A DNA stretch of 64,000 bases from Faecalibacterium sp. I3-3-89 (GTDB lineage Bacteria; Bacillota; Clostridia; Oscillospirales; Ruminococcaceae), in NCBI RefSeq assembly GCF_023347275.1, contig NZ_CP094468.1:1178001-1242000 (forward strand), given 5' to 3'. Both the position numbers and the translations under genes were made by a program. Below, in pieces: positions 41,525 to 52,600 of this stretch (position 1 is its first letter; each line of letters begins with the position of its first letter). The notes beneath the pieces were generated by a model that was not told the origin of the DNA, searched no databases, and saw nothing but the letters and a program-made list of their open reading frames with translations.

Positions 41525-42457
41525 ATGCTGAATGAACTGTATCACATTGCGACTCCATGGGCAAAGGCAACCAAAAGCCAGATCAACGTGAACCGGATGC
41601 TTGGAGTGGCGGCGAATGTCCTTTATCCGGTATATTGTGCATGGAGTCCGCTCCCGAAACAGAAAACAACGCAGGGCGAAAAGATGGTGGTATCTCTGAC
41701 CACCTTCCCGCTCCGGATCGGGAAAGTCCATCTGACGATCCAGAGCATCCTGCGGCAGAGCCGCCCGGCGGCTCGTGTCCTGCTCTGGCTGTCCAAGGAG
41801 GAATTTCCGGAGGAAGCACAGCTCCCGGAAAATCTGCTCCGCCTGAAGGAAAGGGGACTGGACATCCGCTTCTGCGACAATATCCGCTCCTTTAAAAAGG
41901 TGTTCTATACCGCACAGGAATTTGAAAATGATGTGATCATTACAGCGGACGATGATGCGCTCTACCCGGAAAACTGGCTGGAAGGGCTGTGGGATACCCA
42001 TGAAAAGTATCCGGGCTGTGTGTGCTGCTACCGTGCGCACGAGATCACGTTTGAAGGCGGGAGGGTAGCACCCTATCAGGAGTGGCACGGCTTGTCGCCG
42101 GACAAAAAAGGTCCTTCGAAAGCGCTTTTTCCAGTGGGTGTCGGAGGGGTATTGTACCCTGCCGGCTATTTCAGCGGTATCGAGTTCGACAGTGAAAAGA
42201 TCCTGAAGCTGTGTCCGACGGCGGACGATATGTGGCTCAAGATCGTAGGAGCACAGAAAAGGATCCCGACGGTGAAGGTGAGCACCAATTCGAAGGAGTG
42301 GTTCACCATCCGGAATAGCCAGCGCCAGTGCCTGATGTCGGTCAACACCGCCGGAAGGATGCTGAACGACGAAGCGCTGCAAAACCTGATGGAATATTAT
42401 CACGTTACAGCGGAGATGCTGGGCGGCACATCGACAGAGCAGAAAGGCAAGGGATAA
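41525..42457 (+). CDS. Glycosyltransferase (GT-A fold, DDD motif)
   Basis: A 310-aa glycosyltransferase. MVVSLTTFPLRIGKVHLTIQS resembles the nucleotide-binding start of a GT-A fold, and ITADDDALYPENWLE provides the metal-binding Asp triad. There is no signal peptide; it should act at the cytoplasmic face. The donor and acceptor sugars are unknown. It lies between the phosphoglycosyl transferase and a GT2 enzyme in one operon, so it probably adds a sugar to the lipid-linked intermediate. Confidence 0.8.
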   Translation: MLNELYHIATPWAKATKSQINVNRMLGVAANVLYPVYCAWSPLPKQKTTQGEKMVVSLTTFPLRIGKVHLTIQSILRQSRPAARVLLWLSKEEFPEEAQLPENLLRLKERGLDIRFCDNIRSFKKVFYTAQEFENDVIITADDDALYPENWLEGLWDTHEKYPGCVCCYRAHEITFEGGRVAPYQEWHGLSPDKKGPSKALFPVGVGGVLYPAGYFSGIEFDSEKILKLCPTADDMWLKIVGAQKRIPTVKVSTNSKEWFTIRNSQRQCLMSVNTAGRMLNDEALQNLMEYYHVTAEMLGGTSTEQKGKG

Positions 42458-42460
42458 AAG

Positions 42461-43468
42461 ATGGCGAGCAGGACAGATGTGAAGATCAGCGTGATCGTAC
42501 CGGTCTACAATGTAGAAAAAGAACTCCCTCGCTGCATCGAGAGCCTCCTGACACAGACGTATTCGAATTTTGAGCTGCTTCTGATAAACGATGGCTCATC
42601 GGATGGCAGCCCTGAGATCATGGAGAAATACGCGGAGAAGGACCTGCGCATCCGCACCCTGCATAAGAAAAATGGCGGGGTGTCCTCAGCACGCAATAGG
42701 GGGCTGGAACAGGCAAAAGGCGAGTATGTGTGCTTTGTGGATGCGGACGATGCTGTGGCTCCGCAATATATGGAATGGCTGTATCTGGCCCTCCGGCAGA
42801 GCGGAGAGGCGGTTGCAATCTGCAGGGATGTGCGGGTGAATGATTTTGAAAAGGAGGCCCCCTTTAAGGCACTTCCGGAAAAAATGCCGGAGACAGAGCG
42901 GATGGATCTGAAGCGATATACATTCTGGGATGAAAATGGGTGCCTGTGGTGCTGTAGAGGGATGATGAGGACTGAATTTCTTCGTGATATTCGGTTCGAT
43001 GAGGAGCTTTCGATCGGAGAAGATGCGCTGTTTATGACAAAGGCACTTCTGAAGGCGGGAGGATATATTTATCTGCCGTGCGGTCTGTACGCATACTATA
43101 TGCGGGATGGCTCGGCGCTCCATCAGGAGACATTCAAGCCAAAGCAGTTCAGCGAGATAACGGCATGGGAAAGAATTTATGCACTGATCCGGGAGCAGAG
43201 GAGACCTGGGGAGGAAAGTATGGAACGAACAGCCGAGGAACGGCTGGCGGTGGCCTGCTCCCATGTGTATTACCGGATGGCGGGCAGCGACCATGCCGAT
43301 TCGGAGCTGCAAGCCAAGATCGTGCGGATGGCGCGAGAGCATTGGCGGGCAGCCTTGCGCGTCCCGAACAGCAAGAAGCGTGAAAAGAGCAAGCTCTGGA
43401 CGCTGATCTGCTGCCCGGCGGCGGGACGCTGGATGTGGAGGCTGGGGAAAAAGCTGAAACAGGGATGA
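42461..43468 (+). CDS. Family 2 glycosyltransferase
   Basis: A 335-aa GT2 enzyme. The N-terminal GT-A domain has SVIVPVYNVEKELPRCIESL, INDGSSDGS, GGVSSARNRGL and the metal motif FVDADDAV; the acceptor region includes SIGEDALFMTKAL. The basic C-terminus (KKREKSKLW...RLGKKLKQG) may contact the membrane. It is the third gene of the cluster, with a start 3 bp after the previous stop. It is likely to elongate the same surface glycan; sugar specificity is unknown. Confidence 0.9.
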   Translation: MASRTDVKISVIVPVYNVEKELPRCIESLLTQTYSNFELLLINDGSSDGSPEIMEKYAEKDLRIRTLHKKNGGVSSARNRGLEQAKGEYVCFVDADDAVAPQYMEWLYLALRQSGEAVAICRDVRVNDFEKEAPFKALPEKMPETERMDLKRYTFWDENGCLWCCRGMMRTEFLRDIRFDEELSIGEDALFMTKALLKAGGYIYLPCGLYAYYMRDGSALHQETFKPKQFSEITAWERIYALIREQRRPGEESMERTAEERLAVACSHVYYRMAGSDHADSELQAKIVRMAREHWRAALRVPNSKKREKSKLWTLICCPAAGRWMWRLGKKLKQG

Positions 43469-43514
43469 ACCGCCGAAGGAGCTGAAGCATCTTGAGAAAC
43501 GAAGCGGTTTTGTC

Positions 43515-43542
43515 TTGATTTATGTCGGAAATGTTATATAAT
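43515..43542 (+). promoter_or_regulatory. Promoter of aspS
   Basis: TTGATT (43515-43520), 16-bp spacer, TATAAT (43537-43542). Confidence 0.65.
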
Positions 43543-43576
43543 AAAACAGTATACAAGACACAGAAGGAGGATTTCC

Positions 43577-44911
43577 ATGGAACGCACCTATATCAATGAG
43601 GTACAAAGGGAAATTGGCAGCACGGTCAAGGTGCAGGGCTTTATCGAAAACCTGCGCAACAGCAAGTATATGGCCTTCATCGTGCTGAAGGATATTACCG
43701 GCAAGCTTCAGATCACCGTCGAGAAAGAGGATCACCCCGAGCTGGTGGACACCATCGACAAGCTGACCCCGGACTCGGTCATCACCGTCACTGGCAAGGT
43801 GGTGGAGAACGACTATGTCAAGATGGGCGGCATCGAGATGATCCCCTCGGCCATCGAGATCGAGAGCATCGCCGACGCACTGCCCATCGTCCGCAAGGAG
43901 ATCGCAGCCACCAAGAAAAAGAAGGCTGTGGAGCGTTCCAGCATCGACCAGCGCATCGACTACCGCTGGATCGACCTGCGCACCGATGAAAATCAGCTGA
44001 TGTTCAAGGCACAGAGCTGCTTCGTCAACGCCATGCGCCAGTTCCTGCTCGAGCGTAACTTCATCGAGATCCACACCCCGAAGCTCATCGCTGCCGCCAG
44101 CGAGAGCGGCTCTGAGGTGTTCAAGGTGGACTACTTCGACCGCAACGCTTATCTGGCCCAAAGCCCTCAGTTCTACAAGCAGATGGCGATGGCTGCCGGC
44201 TTCGAGCGCATCTTCGAGACCGGCCCCGTCTTCCGCGCTGAGAAGAGCTACACCAACAAGCACTCCACCGAGTTCTCCGGCTTCGACCTCGAGTTCAGCT
44301 ACATCACCTCCTACAAGGACGTCATGAAGATGGAGGAGGAGCTGCTGACTGCCGGCCTCAAGGCCGTCAAGGAGCAGTACGGCGACCAGATCAAGGAGCT
44401 GTTTGGTCAGGAAGTCGTCGTCCCCACCACTCCGTTCCCCGTGGTCAAGCTGGCCGACCTGTACAAGGCTCTGGAAGAGGAGTTCGGCTACACCGTCGAT
44501 GAGTCCGAGAAGGGCGACCTGACCACCGAGGCCGAGCGCCTGAGCTACGACTGGGTCAAGAAGCACTACGGCCACGAGTTCCTGTTCATCACCGACTACT
44601 CCGCCGAGAAGCGTGCGTTCTACCATATGCGCGACGAGAACGGCGTGCCGCAGGGCTATGACCTCATCTGGCGCGGCGTGGAGATCACCACCGGCGCACA
44701 GCGTGAGCACCGCTATGAGGTGCTGAAGAAGCAGGCAGAGGAAAAGGGTCTGGCCGACGACGTCAAGTTCTATCTGGAGTTCTTCCAGTACGGCTGCCCC
44801 CCGCACGGCGGCTTCGGTCTGGGCATCGACCGCCTGACCATGCTGCTCTGCGGCCTGAGCATCAAGGACGCCGAGTTCCTGTTCCGCGGCCCCAACCGTC
44901 TGACTCCGTGA
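43577..44911 (+). CDS. aspS: Aspartate--tRNA(Asp/Asn) ligase, archaeal type
   Basis: A 444-aa class II aminoacyl-tRNA synthetase of the archaeal-type AspRS2 lineage (bacterial-type AspRS is ~590 aa with a GAD insert, absent here). It has an N-terminal OB anticodon-binding domain (VKVQGFIENLRNSKYMAFIVL), motif 2 FRAEKSYTNKHSTEF, and motif 3 GGFGLGIDRLTMLL. Such enzymes are often non-discriminating, charging tRNA-Asn with Asp for later amidation by GatCAB; this is inference from the family. RBS AAGGAGG precedes the start. Own promoter and strong terminator. Confidence 0.93.
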   Translation: MERTYINEVQREIGSTVKVQGFIENLRNSKYMAFIVLKDITGKLQITVEKEDHPELVDTIDKLTPDSVITVTGKVVENDYVKMGGIEMIPSAIEIESIADALPIVRKEIAATKKKKAVERSSIDQRIDYRWIDLRTDENQLMFKAQSCFVNAMRQFLLERNFIEIHTPKLIAAASESGSEVFKVDYFDRNAYLAQSPQFYKQMAMAAGFERIFETGPVFRAEKSYTNKHSTEFSGFDLEFSYITSYKDVMKMEEELLTAGLKAVKEQYGDQIKELFGQEVVVPTTPFPVVKLADLYKALEEEFGYTVDESEKGDLTTEAERLSYDWVKKHYGHEFLFITDYSAEKRAFYHMRDENGVPQGYDLIWRGVEITTGAQREHRYEVLKKQAEEKGLADDVKFYLEFFQYGCPPHGGFGLGIDRLTMLLCGLSIKDAEFLFRGPNRLTP

Positions 44912-44924
44912 TCTGAAATAGAAC

Positions 44925-44962
44925 AAAAAAAGCCAGTGCACAAGCCGTGCGCTGGCTTTTTT
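44925..44962. terminator. Bidirectional terminator between aspS and copA
   Basis: AAAAAAGCCAGTGCAC / GTGCGCTGGCTTTTTT hairpin serving both convergent genes. Confidence 0.92.
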
Positions 44963-44975
44963 GGCGTCTTATGGC

Positions 44976-47552
44976 TTACTGGATGCCGGTGACTTTATAG
45001 TCCTGTGCCTCGACTGCATTCTTGAGCACGTCGTCGGCCACATTCTCGGTCAGGGTGACGACGGCGGTGCCGTCGGTGTGACTTGCCACGGCTTCAGAGA
45101 CGCCGGGGATGGCCTCGAGAGCCTTTTTCACACGGGCCTCACAGTGGCAGCACATCATGCCTTCAACATTCAGGGTCTTTTTCATGGGATCGTCCTCCAT
45201 TTTGCCATCGGGCGCTTCGGTGTCCGATGGCGTATTATTTTCTGCCGCAGACTGTGCAGAAACAGCTGCGGGGGAAGCTTTTTTGTGGTCGTGCTTGGTG
45301 CTGTGCAGGTCGAACAGATTCAGCCGCAGGGCGTTGCTCACGACGCAGAAGCTGGACAGGCTCATAGCGGCAGCGCCGAACATGGGGTTCAGCGTCAGGC
45401 CGAAGGGGATGAACAGACCCGCTGCCAGAGGGATGCCGATGATGTTGTAGATAAACGCCCAGAACAGGTTCTCGTGGATATTCCGCAGGGCAGCGCGGCT
45501 GAGGCGGATGGCGGCGGGCACATCCGAGAGTCTGGAGTTCATCAGGACGACATCGGCAGCGTCGATGGCCACATCGGTGCCTGCGCCAATGGCGATGCCG
45601 GTGTCAGCACGGGTCAGGGCGGGGGCGTCGTTGATGCCATCGCCTACCATGGCTACCTTGCCGCTGGCCTGAAGCTGGCGGATGACAGCCTCCTTGCCGT
45701 CGGGCAGGACGCCCGCGATGACCTCGTCCACGCCCGCCTGTCGGCCAATGGCGTCGGCGGTGCGCTGGTTGTCGCCGGTGAGCATCACCACCCGGATGCC
45801 CATATTCTGGAGCTGCCGGATGGCCTCGGGGCTGTCCGCCTTAATGGTGTCGGCCACGGCGATGACGCCCAGCAGATGGCCTGCGCCGCCGAAGAAGAGG
45901 GGCGTCTTGCCCTCAGCGGCCAGCTGTTCGGCCTGTTGTGTCAGTGCGGCAGGCAGGGAAAGTTTCGACTGGATAAAGGATGCGCTGCCGCCGAAGATGT
46001 CCACGCCGTCCAGCTTTGCGGTCAGACCGTTGCCCGGCAGGGCTGCGAAGTCTGTGACCTCCGGGGGCGTGATGGCCTTTGCCTCGGAGCAGGCCAGAAC
46101 GGCCTTGGCCAGCGGATGCTCGCTGCGGCTTTCCAGTGCGGCGGCCAGCGTCAGCAGCTCGGTCTCAGAGACGCCCTCGACGGGCAGCAGGTCAGTGACC
46201 CGGGGCGCACCCTCGGTGATGGTGCCGGTCTTGTCCAGCGCCACGATCTGAGTGCGGCCTGTGGCTTCCAGCGAGGCGGCGGTCTTGAAGAGGATGCCGT
46301 TCTTTGCGCCGAGACCGTTGCCCACCATGATGGCCACGGGGGTCGCAAGACCCAGCGCGCAGGGGCAGCTGATGACCAATACGGAAATGCCCCGGGCCAG
46401 CGCATAGCCCAGCTCACGGCCCAGCAGGAGCCAGACGATGGTGGTGAGGACGGCGATGGAGATGACCGCCGGGACAAAGTAGCCCGATACGGTGTCGGCG
46501 ATCTTGGCGATGGGAGCCTTAGTGGCGGCGGCATCGCTGACCATCTTGATGATCTGGGACAGGGTAGTGTCCTCGCCCACGCGGGTAGCCTCGCAGCGGA
46601 GGAAGCCCGACTGATTGGTAGTAGCGGCGCTGACTCTGTCGCCTGCGGCCTTGTCCACCGGGATGCTCTCGCCGGTCAGGGCGCTCTCGTTCACGGCGCT
46701 GACACCCTCCAGCACCAAGCCGTCCACAGGGATGTTCTCGCCGGGGCGGACGACGAAGATGTCGCCCTTCTGCACATCGGCGATGGAGACGGTCACTTCC
46801 GCGCCGTCCCGTACCAGCGTGGCGGTCTTGGGGGCCAGCTTCATCAGGCTCTTGAGGGCGTCGGTGGTCTTGCCCTTGGAGCGTGCTTCCAGCATCTTGC
46901 CCACCGTGATGAGGGTCAATATCATGGCGGCCGACTCGAAGTAGAACTCCATCATATAGTGCATGACCAGCGCGTCATTGCCGTGGAGCTGGGCGTCGGT
47001 CATGGCAAAGAGGGCGTAGGTGCTCCACACATAGCTTGCCATGGAGCCGAGGGCCACCAGCGTATCCATGTTGGGGGCACCGTGGATGAGGCCTTTGAAG
47101 CCGCTGATGAAAAACTTCTGGTTAATGACCATGACGATGCCAGCCAGGATCAGCTGGACAAGGCCCATGGCGATGTGGTTGCCGTCGAACCAGTGAGGCA
47201 GAGGCCAGCCCCACATCATGTGGCCCATCGAGAAGTACATCAGCACCAGCAGGAAGCCCAGCGAGGCGATGAGACGGCGCTTGAGCTTGGGGGTCTCGTG
47301 GTCGGCCAGTGCGTCGAGGTCGGCATTGGTGTCCGATGCCTTATGGGCGGCGTCCGACTTGGGGCTTGCACCATAACCTGCCTCCTGCACCGCCGAGATG
47401 ATGGCGGCAGGGGAGGCAGTGCCCTCCACGCCCATAGAGTTGGTCAGCAGGCTCACCGAGCAGCTCGTGACGCCCGGCACCTTCTTTACGGCCTTTTCCA
47501 CCCGGGCAGAGCAGGCCGCGCAGCTCATGCCCGTGACATTGTATTGTTCCAT
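44976..47552 (-). CDS. copA: Copper-translocating P-type ATPase with N- and C-terminal HMA domains
   Basis: An 858-aa P1B ATPase that exports Cu(I). HMA1 has GMSCAAC (Cys11, Cys14); the TM metal site is SCPCALG (396-398); actuator TGES; phosphorylation Asp440 in DKTGTITEG; hinge [12 protein letters not shown] and [10 protein letters not shown]. After the last TM pair comes a linker and a second HMA domain with MMCCHC (Cys801, 802, 804), like a CopZ chaperone fused to the C-terminus. It is the second gene of the csoR-copA operon (40-bp gap), de-repressed by copper through CsoR. Family is certain; C-terminal fusion is unusual. Confidence 0.95.
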   Translation of the reverse strand: MEQYNVTGMSCAACSARVEKAVKKVPGVTSCSVSLLTNSMGVEGTASPAAIISAVQEAGYGASPKSDAAHKASDTNADLDALADHETPKLKRRLIASLGFLLVLMYFSMGHMMWGWPLPHWFDGNHIAMGLVQLILAGIVMVINQKFFISGFKGLIHGAPNMDTLVALGSMASYVWSTYALFAMTDAQLHGNDALVMHYMMEFYFESAAMILTLITVGKMLEARSKGKTTDALKSLMKLAPKTATLVRDGAEVTVSIADVQKGDIFVVRPGENIPVDGLVLEGVSAVNESALTGESIPVDKAAGDRVSAATTNQSGFLRCEATRVGEDTTLSQIIKMVSDAAATKAPIAKIADTVSGYFVPAVISIAVLTTIVWLLLGRELGYALARGISVLVISCPCALGLATPVAIMVGNGLGAKNGILFKTAASLEATGRTQIVALDKTGTITEGAPRVTDLLPVEGVSETELLTLAAALESRSEHPLAKAVLACSEAKAITPPEVTDFAALPGNGLTAKLDGVDIFGGSASFIQSKLSLPAALTQQAEQLAAEGKTPLFFGGAGHLLGVIAVADTIKADSPEAIRQLQNMGIRVVMLTGDNQRTADAIGRQAGVDEVIAGVLPDGKEAVIRQLQASGKVAMVGDGINDAPALTRADTGIAIGAGTDVAIDAADVVLMNSRLSDVPAAIRLSRAALRNIHENLFWAFIYNIIGIPLAAGLFIPFGLTLNPMFGAAAMSLSSFCVVSNALRLNLFDLHSTKHDHKKASPAAVSAQSAAENNTPSDTEAPDGKMEDDPMKKTLNVEGMMCCHCEARVKKALEAIPGVSEAVASHTDGTAVVTLTENVADDVLKNAVEAQDYKVTGIQ

Positions 47553-47592
47553 TGCAGATTCCTTTCCGCTGCATAAGATGCCCGGAATGGGG

Positions 47593-47940
47593 TCATTTCA
47601 TGAGCTTGGGCAGCAGGGTCAGCAGCTCGTCCAGTTTTTCACTGCTGCCATTCCGCAGGTCGTCAGCCACGCAGGTACGGACGTGCTGGCCCAGCAGCTC
47701 CTTCGAAAAGCCGTTCAGTGCAGCGTTCACAGCCGCCACCTGCACCAGAATATCGGTGCAGTAAACGTCCTTTTCCACCATCGCGCGGATCCCGCGCACC
47801 TGACCCTCGATGCGGCTCAGTCGGTTGACGAGGGCACGGTACTCCTCGGGAGTGCGGTCCTTGTGGCGGCAGCAGGAGGGGGCAGTCTCCTTTTCGGCGG
47901 GCGCAGCGGCGCAGCAGGGCTTCTTTTCAGCATCAGTCAT
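47593..47940 (-). CDS. csoR: Copper-sensing repressor, CsoR family
   Basis: A 115-aa all-helical DUF156 repressor. The Cu(I) ligands expected of CsoR are present: Cys in DVYCTDI, His and Cys in GQHVRTC. The core begins at [12 protein letters not shown]. The first 30 residues are a Cys-rich extension (CC...CCRH) not found in minimal CsoR. The start at 47940 follows AAAGGAG. Two TACC-n-GGGGTA-like boxes upstream are its likely operators. It controls the downstream copA. Confidence 0.9.
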   Translation of the reverse strand: MTDAEKKPCCAAAPAEKETAPSCCRHKDRTPEEYRALVNRLSRIEGQVRGIRAMVEKDVYCTDILVQVAAVNAALNGFSKELLGQHVRTCVADDLRNGSSEKLDELLTLLPKLMK

Positions 47941-47981
47941 AGCAGATAGCTCCTTTCTGGGTAGTTCAATGTAGGAGGACG

Positions 47982-47996
47982 TACCCTGCGGGGGTA
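47982..47996. promoter_or_regulatory. CsoR operator (box 2, leader)
   Basis: TACCCTGCGGGGGTA matches the pseudo-palindromic GC-rich CsoR operator shape, downstream of the promoter -10. Confidence 0.65.
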
Positions 47997-48013
47997 AGCC
48001 TCCCGATGATTTG

Positions 48014-48042
48014 ATTTTACCACTTAGGGGTATCTTTTGCAA
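48014..48042 (-). promoter_or_regulatory. csoR-copA promoter with CsoR operator (box 1)
   Basis: On the minus strand, TTGCAA, 17-bp spacer and TAAAAT; a second box, TACCACTTAGGGGTA (48018-48032), covers the spacer and -10, so CsoR binding would block polymerase. Confidence 0.7.
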
Positions 48043-48094
48043 GCAGATAGAACACACTAACTGTGAAAGCTTTGTGAAATCGGGAAACTGGAGA

Positions 48095-48140
48095 AACAGA
48101 AACGGGAGCCTCCCACAAAGGAAAGCTCCCGTTTCTGTTT
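48095..48140. terminator. Terminator of gltBD (bidirectional form)
   Basis: A perfect 16-bp stem, AAACAGAAACGGGAGC / GCTCCCGTTTCTGTTT, downstream of gltD. Confidence 0.85.
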
Positions 48141-48173
48141 AGGATAGGAAAGAGAATGTCAAAAGTAGGGGGG

Positions 48174-49652
48174 TCACAGGTTGGTGTAACCCATCAGATA
48201 GCGGTCTACCTCGGCGGCACAGTCGCGGCCCTCTCGCAGGCCCCAGACGACGAGGCTCTGGCCCCGGCGCATATCGCCGCAGACGAAGACTTTATCCACA
48301 TTGGTGCGGAAGCTCTGGTCGGCCACATTGCCCCGGGCGTTCCGCTCTACGCCGAATGCCTCAGCGACATAGTCCTCACAGCCCACGAAACCGGCGGCGA
48401 TGAAAGCCAGCTGGCAGTCGTAGGTGAACTCTTCGCCGGTGGGCACCATGCTGGTGCGGCCGGTGTCGGGGTCGCGCTGGGGCTTCAGATAGGAGATGAC
48501 CGCGCCGGTCAGATTTCCGGCCTCGTCCTTCAGGAACTCCTTCACGGTGGTCTGGTAAACGCGGGGGTCCTTGCCGAACTTGGCGAGGCACTCGGTCTGG
48601 CCGTAGTCCACCTTCAGCACCCGGGGCCACTCGGGCCACGGGTTGTTCGCTGCACGCTCCTTCGGGGGCTGGGGCATCATCTCCAGCGCCATCAGGTCGG
48701 TGCAGCCCTGCCGCAGGGCCGTGCCCTGACAGTCGTTGCCGGTGTCGCCGCCGCCGATGACGAGGACATTCTTACCTGCGGCGCTGATGGCCTTGCCGTC
48801 GGCAAAGCTGCTGTCCAGCAGGCTCTTGGTCACGCTGGTGAGGTAGTCCACCGCGAGATGGACGCCCCGGGCATCCCGGCCGGGGACGTTCAGGTCCCGG
48901 GCCTTCTTTGCGCCGCAGCAGAGGACGATGGCGTCGTAGCTCTTGAGCAGCTCGGCGGCATCCACGGCCCCGCCCACGTCCATGTTGGTGCGGAACTCCA
49001 CGCCTTCGGCCTGCATGATCTTGATGCGGCGCTCGATGACGGATTTGTCCAGCTTCATGTTGGGGATGCCGTACATCAGCAGACCGCCCACCCGGTCGGC
49101 CCGCTCAAAAACGGTGACGGCGTGGCCGCGGATGTTGAGGTACTCGGCCACCGACAGGCCCGAGGGGCCGCTGCCGATGACGGCCACGCTCTTGCCGGTG
49201 CGGGCCGGGGGCGGGGCGGCGTGGAGCCAGCCCTTGGCGTAGCCCGTCTCTACGATGGCGTGCTCGTTCTCCCGGACGGTGACGCTGCTGCCGGTCACAT
49301 CGCCGCAGGTGCAGGCGGCTTCGCAGAGAGCCGGGCAGACCCGGCTCGTGAACTCCGGGAAACGATTGGTGGCCCGCAGACGGCGGAGCGCCAGCTCCCA
49401 CTTGCCCTGATATACGAGGTCGTTCCACTCCGGGATGAGGTTGTTCAGGGGGCAGCCGGAGGCCATGCCGCCGATCATCATGCCGGCCTGACAGAAGGGG
49501 ACGCCGCAGTCCATGCAGCGTGCCGCCTGCGTCTGCTGCTCCTCCCGGGAGAGCCAGATGTGAAATTCGTTGAAATTCTCGATGCGCTCCAGCGGCGGAA
49601 CATCCGTGCTGGTCTTGCGCGCGTAATCCATAAAACCAGTGAGTTTTGCCAT
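48174..49652 (-). CDS. gltD: Glutamate synthase small (beta) subunit
   Basis: A 492-aa NADPH-dependent GOGAT beta subunit that feeds electrons to GltB. The N-terminal Fe-S region has CMDCGVPFCQAG and CPALCEAACTCG; FAD binding GSGPSGLSVAEYLN; NADPH binding GGGDTGNDCQG; C-terminal VFVCGDMRRGQSLVVWGLREG. It lies 13 bp after gltB on the same strand and is translated with it. RBS GGAGGGG precedes the start. Confidence 0.96.
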   Translation of the reverse strand: MAKLTGFMDYARKTSTDVPPLERIENFNEFHIWLSREEQQTQAARCMDCGVPFCQAGMMIGGMASGCPLNNLIPEWNDLVYQGKWELALRRLRATNRFPEFTSRVCPALCEAACTCGDVTGSSVTVRENEHAIVETGYAKGWLHAAPPPARTGKSVAVIGSGPSGLSVAEYLNIRGHAVTVFERADRVGGLLMYGIPNMKLDKSVIERRIKIMQAEGVEFRTNMDVGGAVDAAELLKSYDAIVLCCGAKKARDLNVPGRDARGVHLAVDYLTSVTKSLLDSSFADGKAISAAGKNVLVIGGGDTGNDCQGTALRQGCTDLMALEMMPQPPKERAANNPWPEWPRVLKVDYGQTECLAKFGKDPRVYQTTVKEFLKDEAGNLTGAVISYLKPQRDPDTGRTSMVPTGEEFTYDCQLAFIAAGFVGCEDYVAEAFGVERNARGNVADQSFRTNVDKVFVCGDMRRGQSLVVWGLREGRDCAAEVDRYLMGYTNL

Positions 49653-49665
49653 GATGTTCCCCTCC

Positions 49666-52600
49666 TTACTTCTTCTTCTGCACGGCGTAGAATGCTTCGA
49701 TCTGCGCCTGCTCGCCGTCGAGACCCCGCTCCTCCATGGAGGCGATGACCCGCAGCATATGGTCGTAGTCGTAGGGGAGAACTTTCTTGAACTTGGGCAG
49801 GAACTCGCTGAAGTTGTCCAGGATCTCCTTGCCGCGGGGCGAGCCGGTCAGCTCGACGTGCTCCCGGATCAGCTCCTTCAGGGTGGCGACATCGTATTTG
49901 TGCTCCACCGGCTCGAGGCTGACGGTCTCCTTGTTCACCCGCTGGTAGAAGTCCCAGTTTTCATCCAGCACATAGGCGATGCCGCCGGTCATACCGGCCG
50001 CGAAGTTCTTGCCGGTATGACCCAGAACGACGACGGTGCCGCCGGTCATGTACTCGCAGCCGTGGTCGCCCACGCCCTCGACGACGGCCACAGCGCCCGA
50101 GTTGCGGACACAGAAGCGCTCACCGGCCACGCCGGAGACGAAGGTCTTGCCGCTGGTGGCACCGTAGAGGGCCACGTTGCCGATGATGATGTTGTCCTCG
50201 GGCTTGAAGGTGATGCCCTCGGGCGGGCGGACGATGAGCTTGCCGCCGGACAGACCCTTGCCCATGTAGTCGTTGCAGTCGCCGGTCAGCTCAAGGGTCA
50301 GGCCCTTGGGGATGAACGCGCCGAAGCTCTGGCCGCCTGCGCCGGTGCAGTGGACGGTGTAGACGTCATCCGGCAGATCGCCGCCATACTTGCGGGTGAT
50401 CTCGCTGCCGAAGATGGCACCAAAGGCGCGGTCGGTGTTGGAGACCTCCAGCTTGACGCTCTGGGGGGTCTTGCTGGACAGCTTGAACTTCTTCATCAGC
50501 ACCTTCATGTCCAGCGTGTCTTCCAGATGGAAGTCATAGGTATCCTCTTTCTGGAAGTGGACGTTGCTGTTGACGATGGCGGGGTTGTGCAGGATGCAGT
50601 CGAGGTCCATCTTGGCCAGACGGCTTCCGGCAGGGGCGGGCTTGACGTGGAGCAGGTCGGTGCGGCCCACCAGCTCGTCGATGGTGCGGATGCCCAGCTT
50701 TGCCATGTACTCCCGCAGCTCCTGCGCCACGAAGGTCAGGTAGTTGATGATGTATTCGGGCTTGCCGCGGAAATGCTTGCGCAGCTCGGGGTTCTGGGTG
50801 CAGATGCCCATGGGGCAGGTGTCGAGGTTGCAGACACGCATCATCACGCAGCCCATGGTCATCAGCAGGGAGGTGCCGAAGCCGAATTCCTCCGCGCCCA
50901 GCATACAGCTGATGGCGACATCCCGGCCGGAGAGGAGCTTGGAGTCGCTCTCGATGCGCACGCGGGTGCGCAGGCCGTTCAGGATCAGGGTCTGGTGGGT
51001 CTCGGCGATGCCCAGCTCCCAAGGCAGACCAGCGTCTTTGATGGAGTTGCGGGGGGCAGCGCCGGTGCCGCCGTCATAGCCCGAGACGAGGATGACCTGT
51101 GCGCCGCCCTTGGCCACACCGGCTGCGATGGTGCCGACACCGGCCTCGCTCACCAGCTTGACGTTGATGTTTGCGTGACGGTTGGCGTTTTTGAGGTCAT
51201 AGATCAGCTCTGCAAGGTCCTCGATGGAGTAGATGTCGTGGTGGGGCGGGGGAGAGATGAGGCCCACGCCGGTGGTGCTGTGGCGGGTCTTGGCGATCCA
51301 CGGATACACTTTCGCGCCGGGCAGGTTGCCGCCCTCGCCGGGCTTTGCGCCCTGTGCCAGCTTGATCTGGATCTCCTCGGCGGAGACGAGGTATTTGCTG
51401 GTGACGCCGAAGCGGGCAGAGGCCACCTGCTTGATCTTGGAATTGCTCTCGCTGTGATAGCGCTCCTCCGGCTCGCCGCCCTCGCCGGTGTTGCTCCGGC
51501 CGCCGAGGCGGTTCAGGGCGATGGCGATGGTCTTGTGGGCCTCGCTGCTCAGTGCGCCGTAGCTCATGGCTGCAGCCTTGAACCGCTTGACGATGGAGCT
51601 GACCGGCTCCACCTCGTCCAGCGGGATGCCGCCGTCAGGGGCGTAGTTGAAGTCCAGCAGGCTGCGCAGATGGACGCCGTTCCTGCCCATGTTGTCCACA
51701 GTGTGGGTGAACTGCTTGAAGGTGTCGTAGTCACCGGTGAAGCAGGCCTTCTGGAACAGGTGGATGGTCTGAGGGTTGAACAGGTGCTCTTCCTTGCCGC
51801 TGCGGAACTTGTGGGCACCGCCGTCCTCCAGCTGCATATTGATGTCGAGGCCCAGCGGGTCGAAGGCGGCGTTGTGGAGAGCCTCCACGTCTGCCTGAAT
51901 GTCCTCGAGGCCGATGCCGCCCACGCGGCTGACCGTGCCGGTGAAGTACTTGTCGATGACGTCCTTGGAGATGCCGACGGCCTCAAAGATCTGGCTGCTC
52001 TGGTAGCTCTGGATGGTGGAAATGCCCATCTTGGAGGCGATCTTCACGATGCCGCCCAGCACAGCCTTGTTGTAGTCGTCCACGGCAGCGTAATAGTCCT
52101 TGTCCAGCAGGCCGTCGTCGATGAGCTGGCCGATGGTCTCATGGGCCAGATAGGGGTTGACGGCGCAGGCGCCGTAGCCCAGCAGGGCGGCGAAGTGGTG
52201 CACCTCGTGCGGCTCGGCGCTCTCGAGGATGAGGGCCAGTGCGGTGCTCTTCTTGGTGCGGATGAGGTACTGGGACACAGCCGACACCGCCAGCAGGCTG
52301 GGGATGGCGACATGGTACTCGTCGATGTCCCGGTCGGACAGGATGATGATGTTCGCGCCCTCTTTGTAGGCACGGTCCACCTCGAGGAAGACGCGGTCGA
52401 TGGCTTTTTCGAGGCTGGTGTTCTTGTAGTAATTGATGGAGACCGTGGACACCTTGAAGCCCGGCACATTCATGTACTTGATGCGGAGAAGGTCGGTGGA
52501 GGTGAGGATGGGGTTGTGGACCTTGAGCACCTTGCAGTTCTCGGGCTTATCCTCCAGCAGGTTGCCGTGTGCGCCCACATAGACGCTGGTGGAGGTGACG

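Noticed and set aside
44961..47576. An 871-codon frame antisense to copA
   Set aside because: Opposes a certain copA with all motifs; no start signal or recognisable domain.
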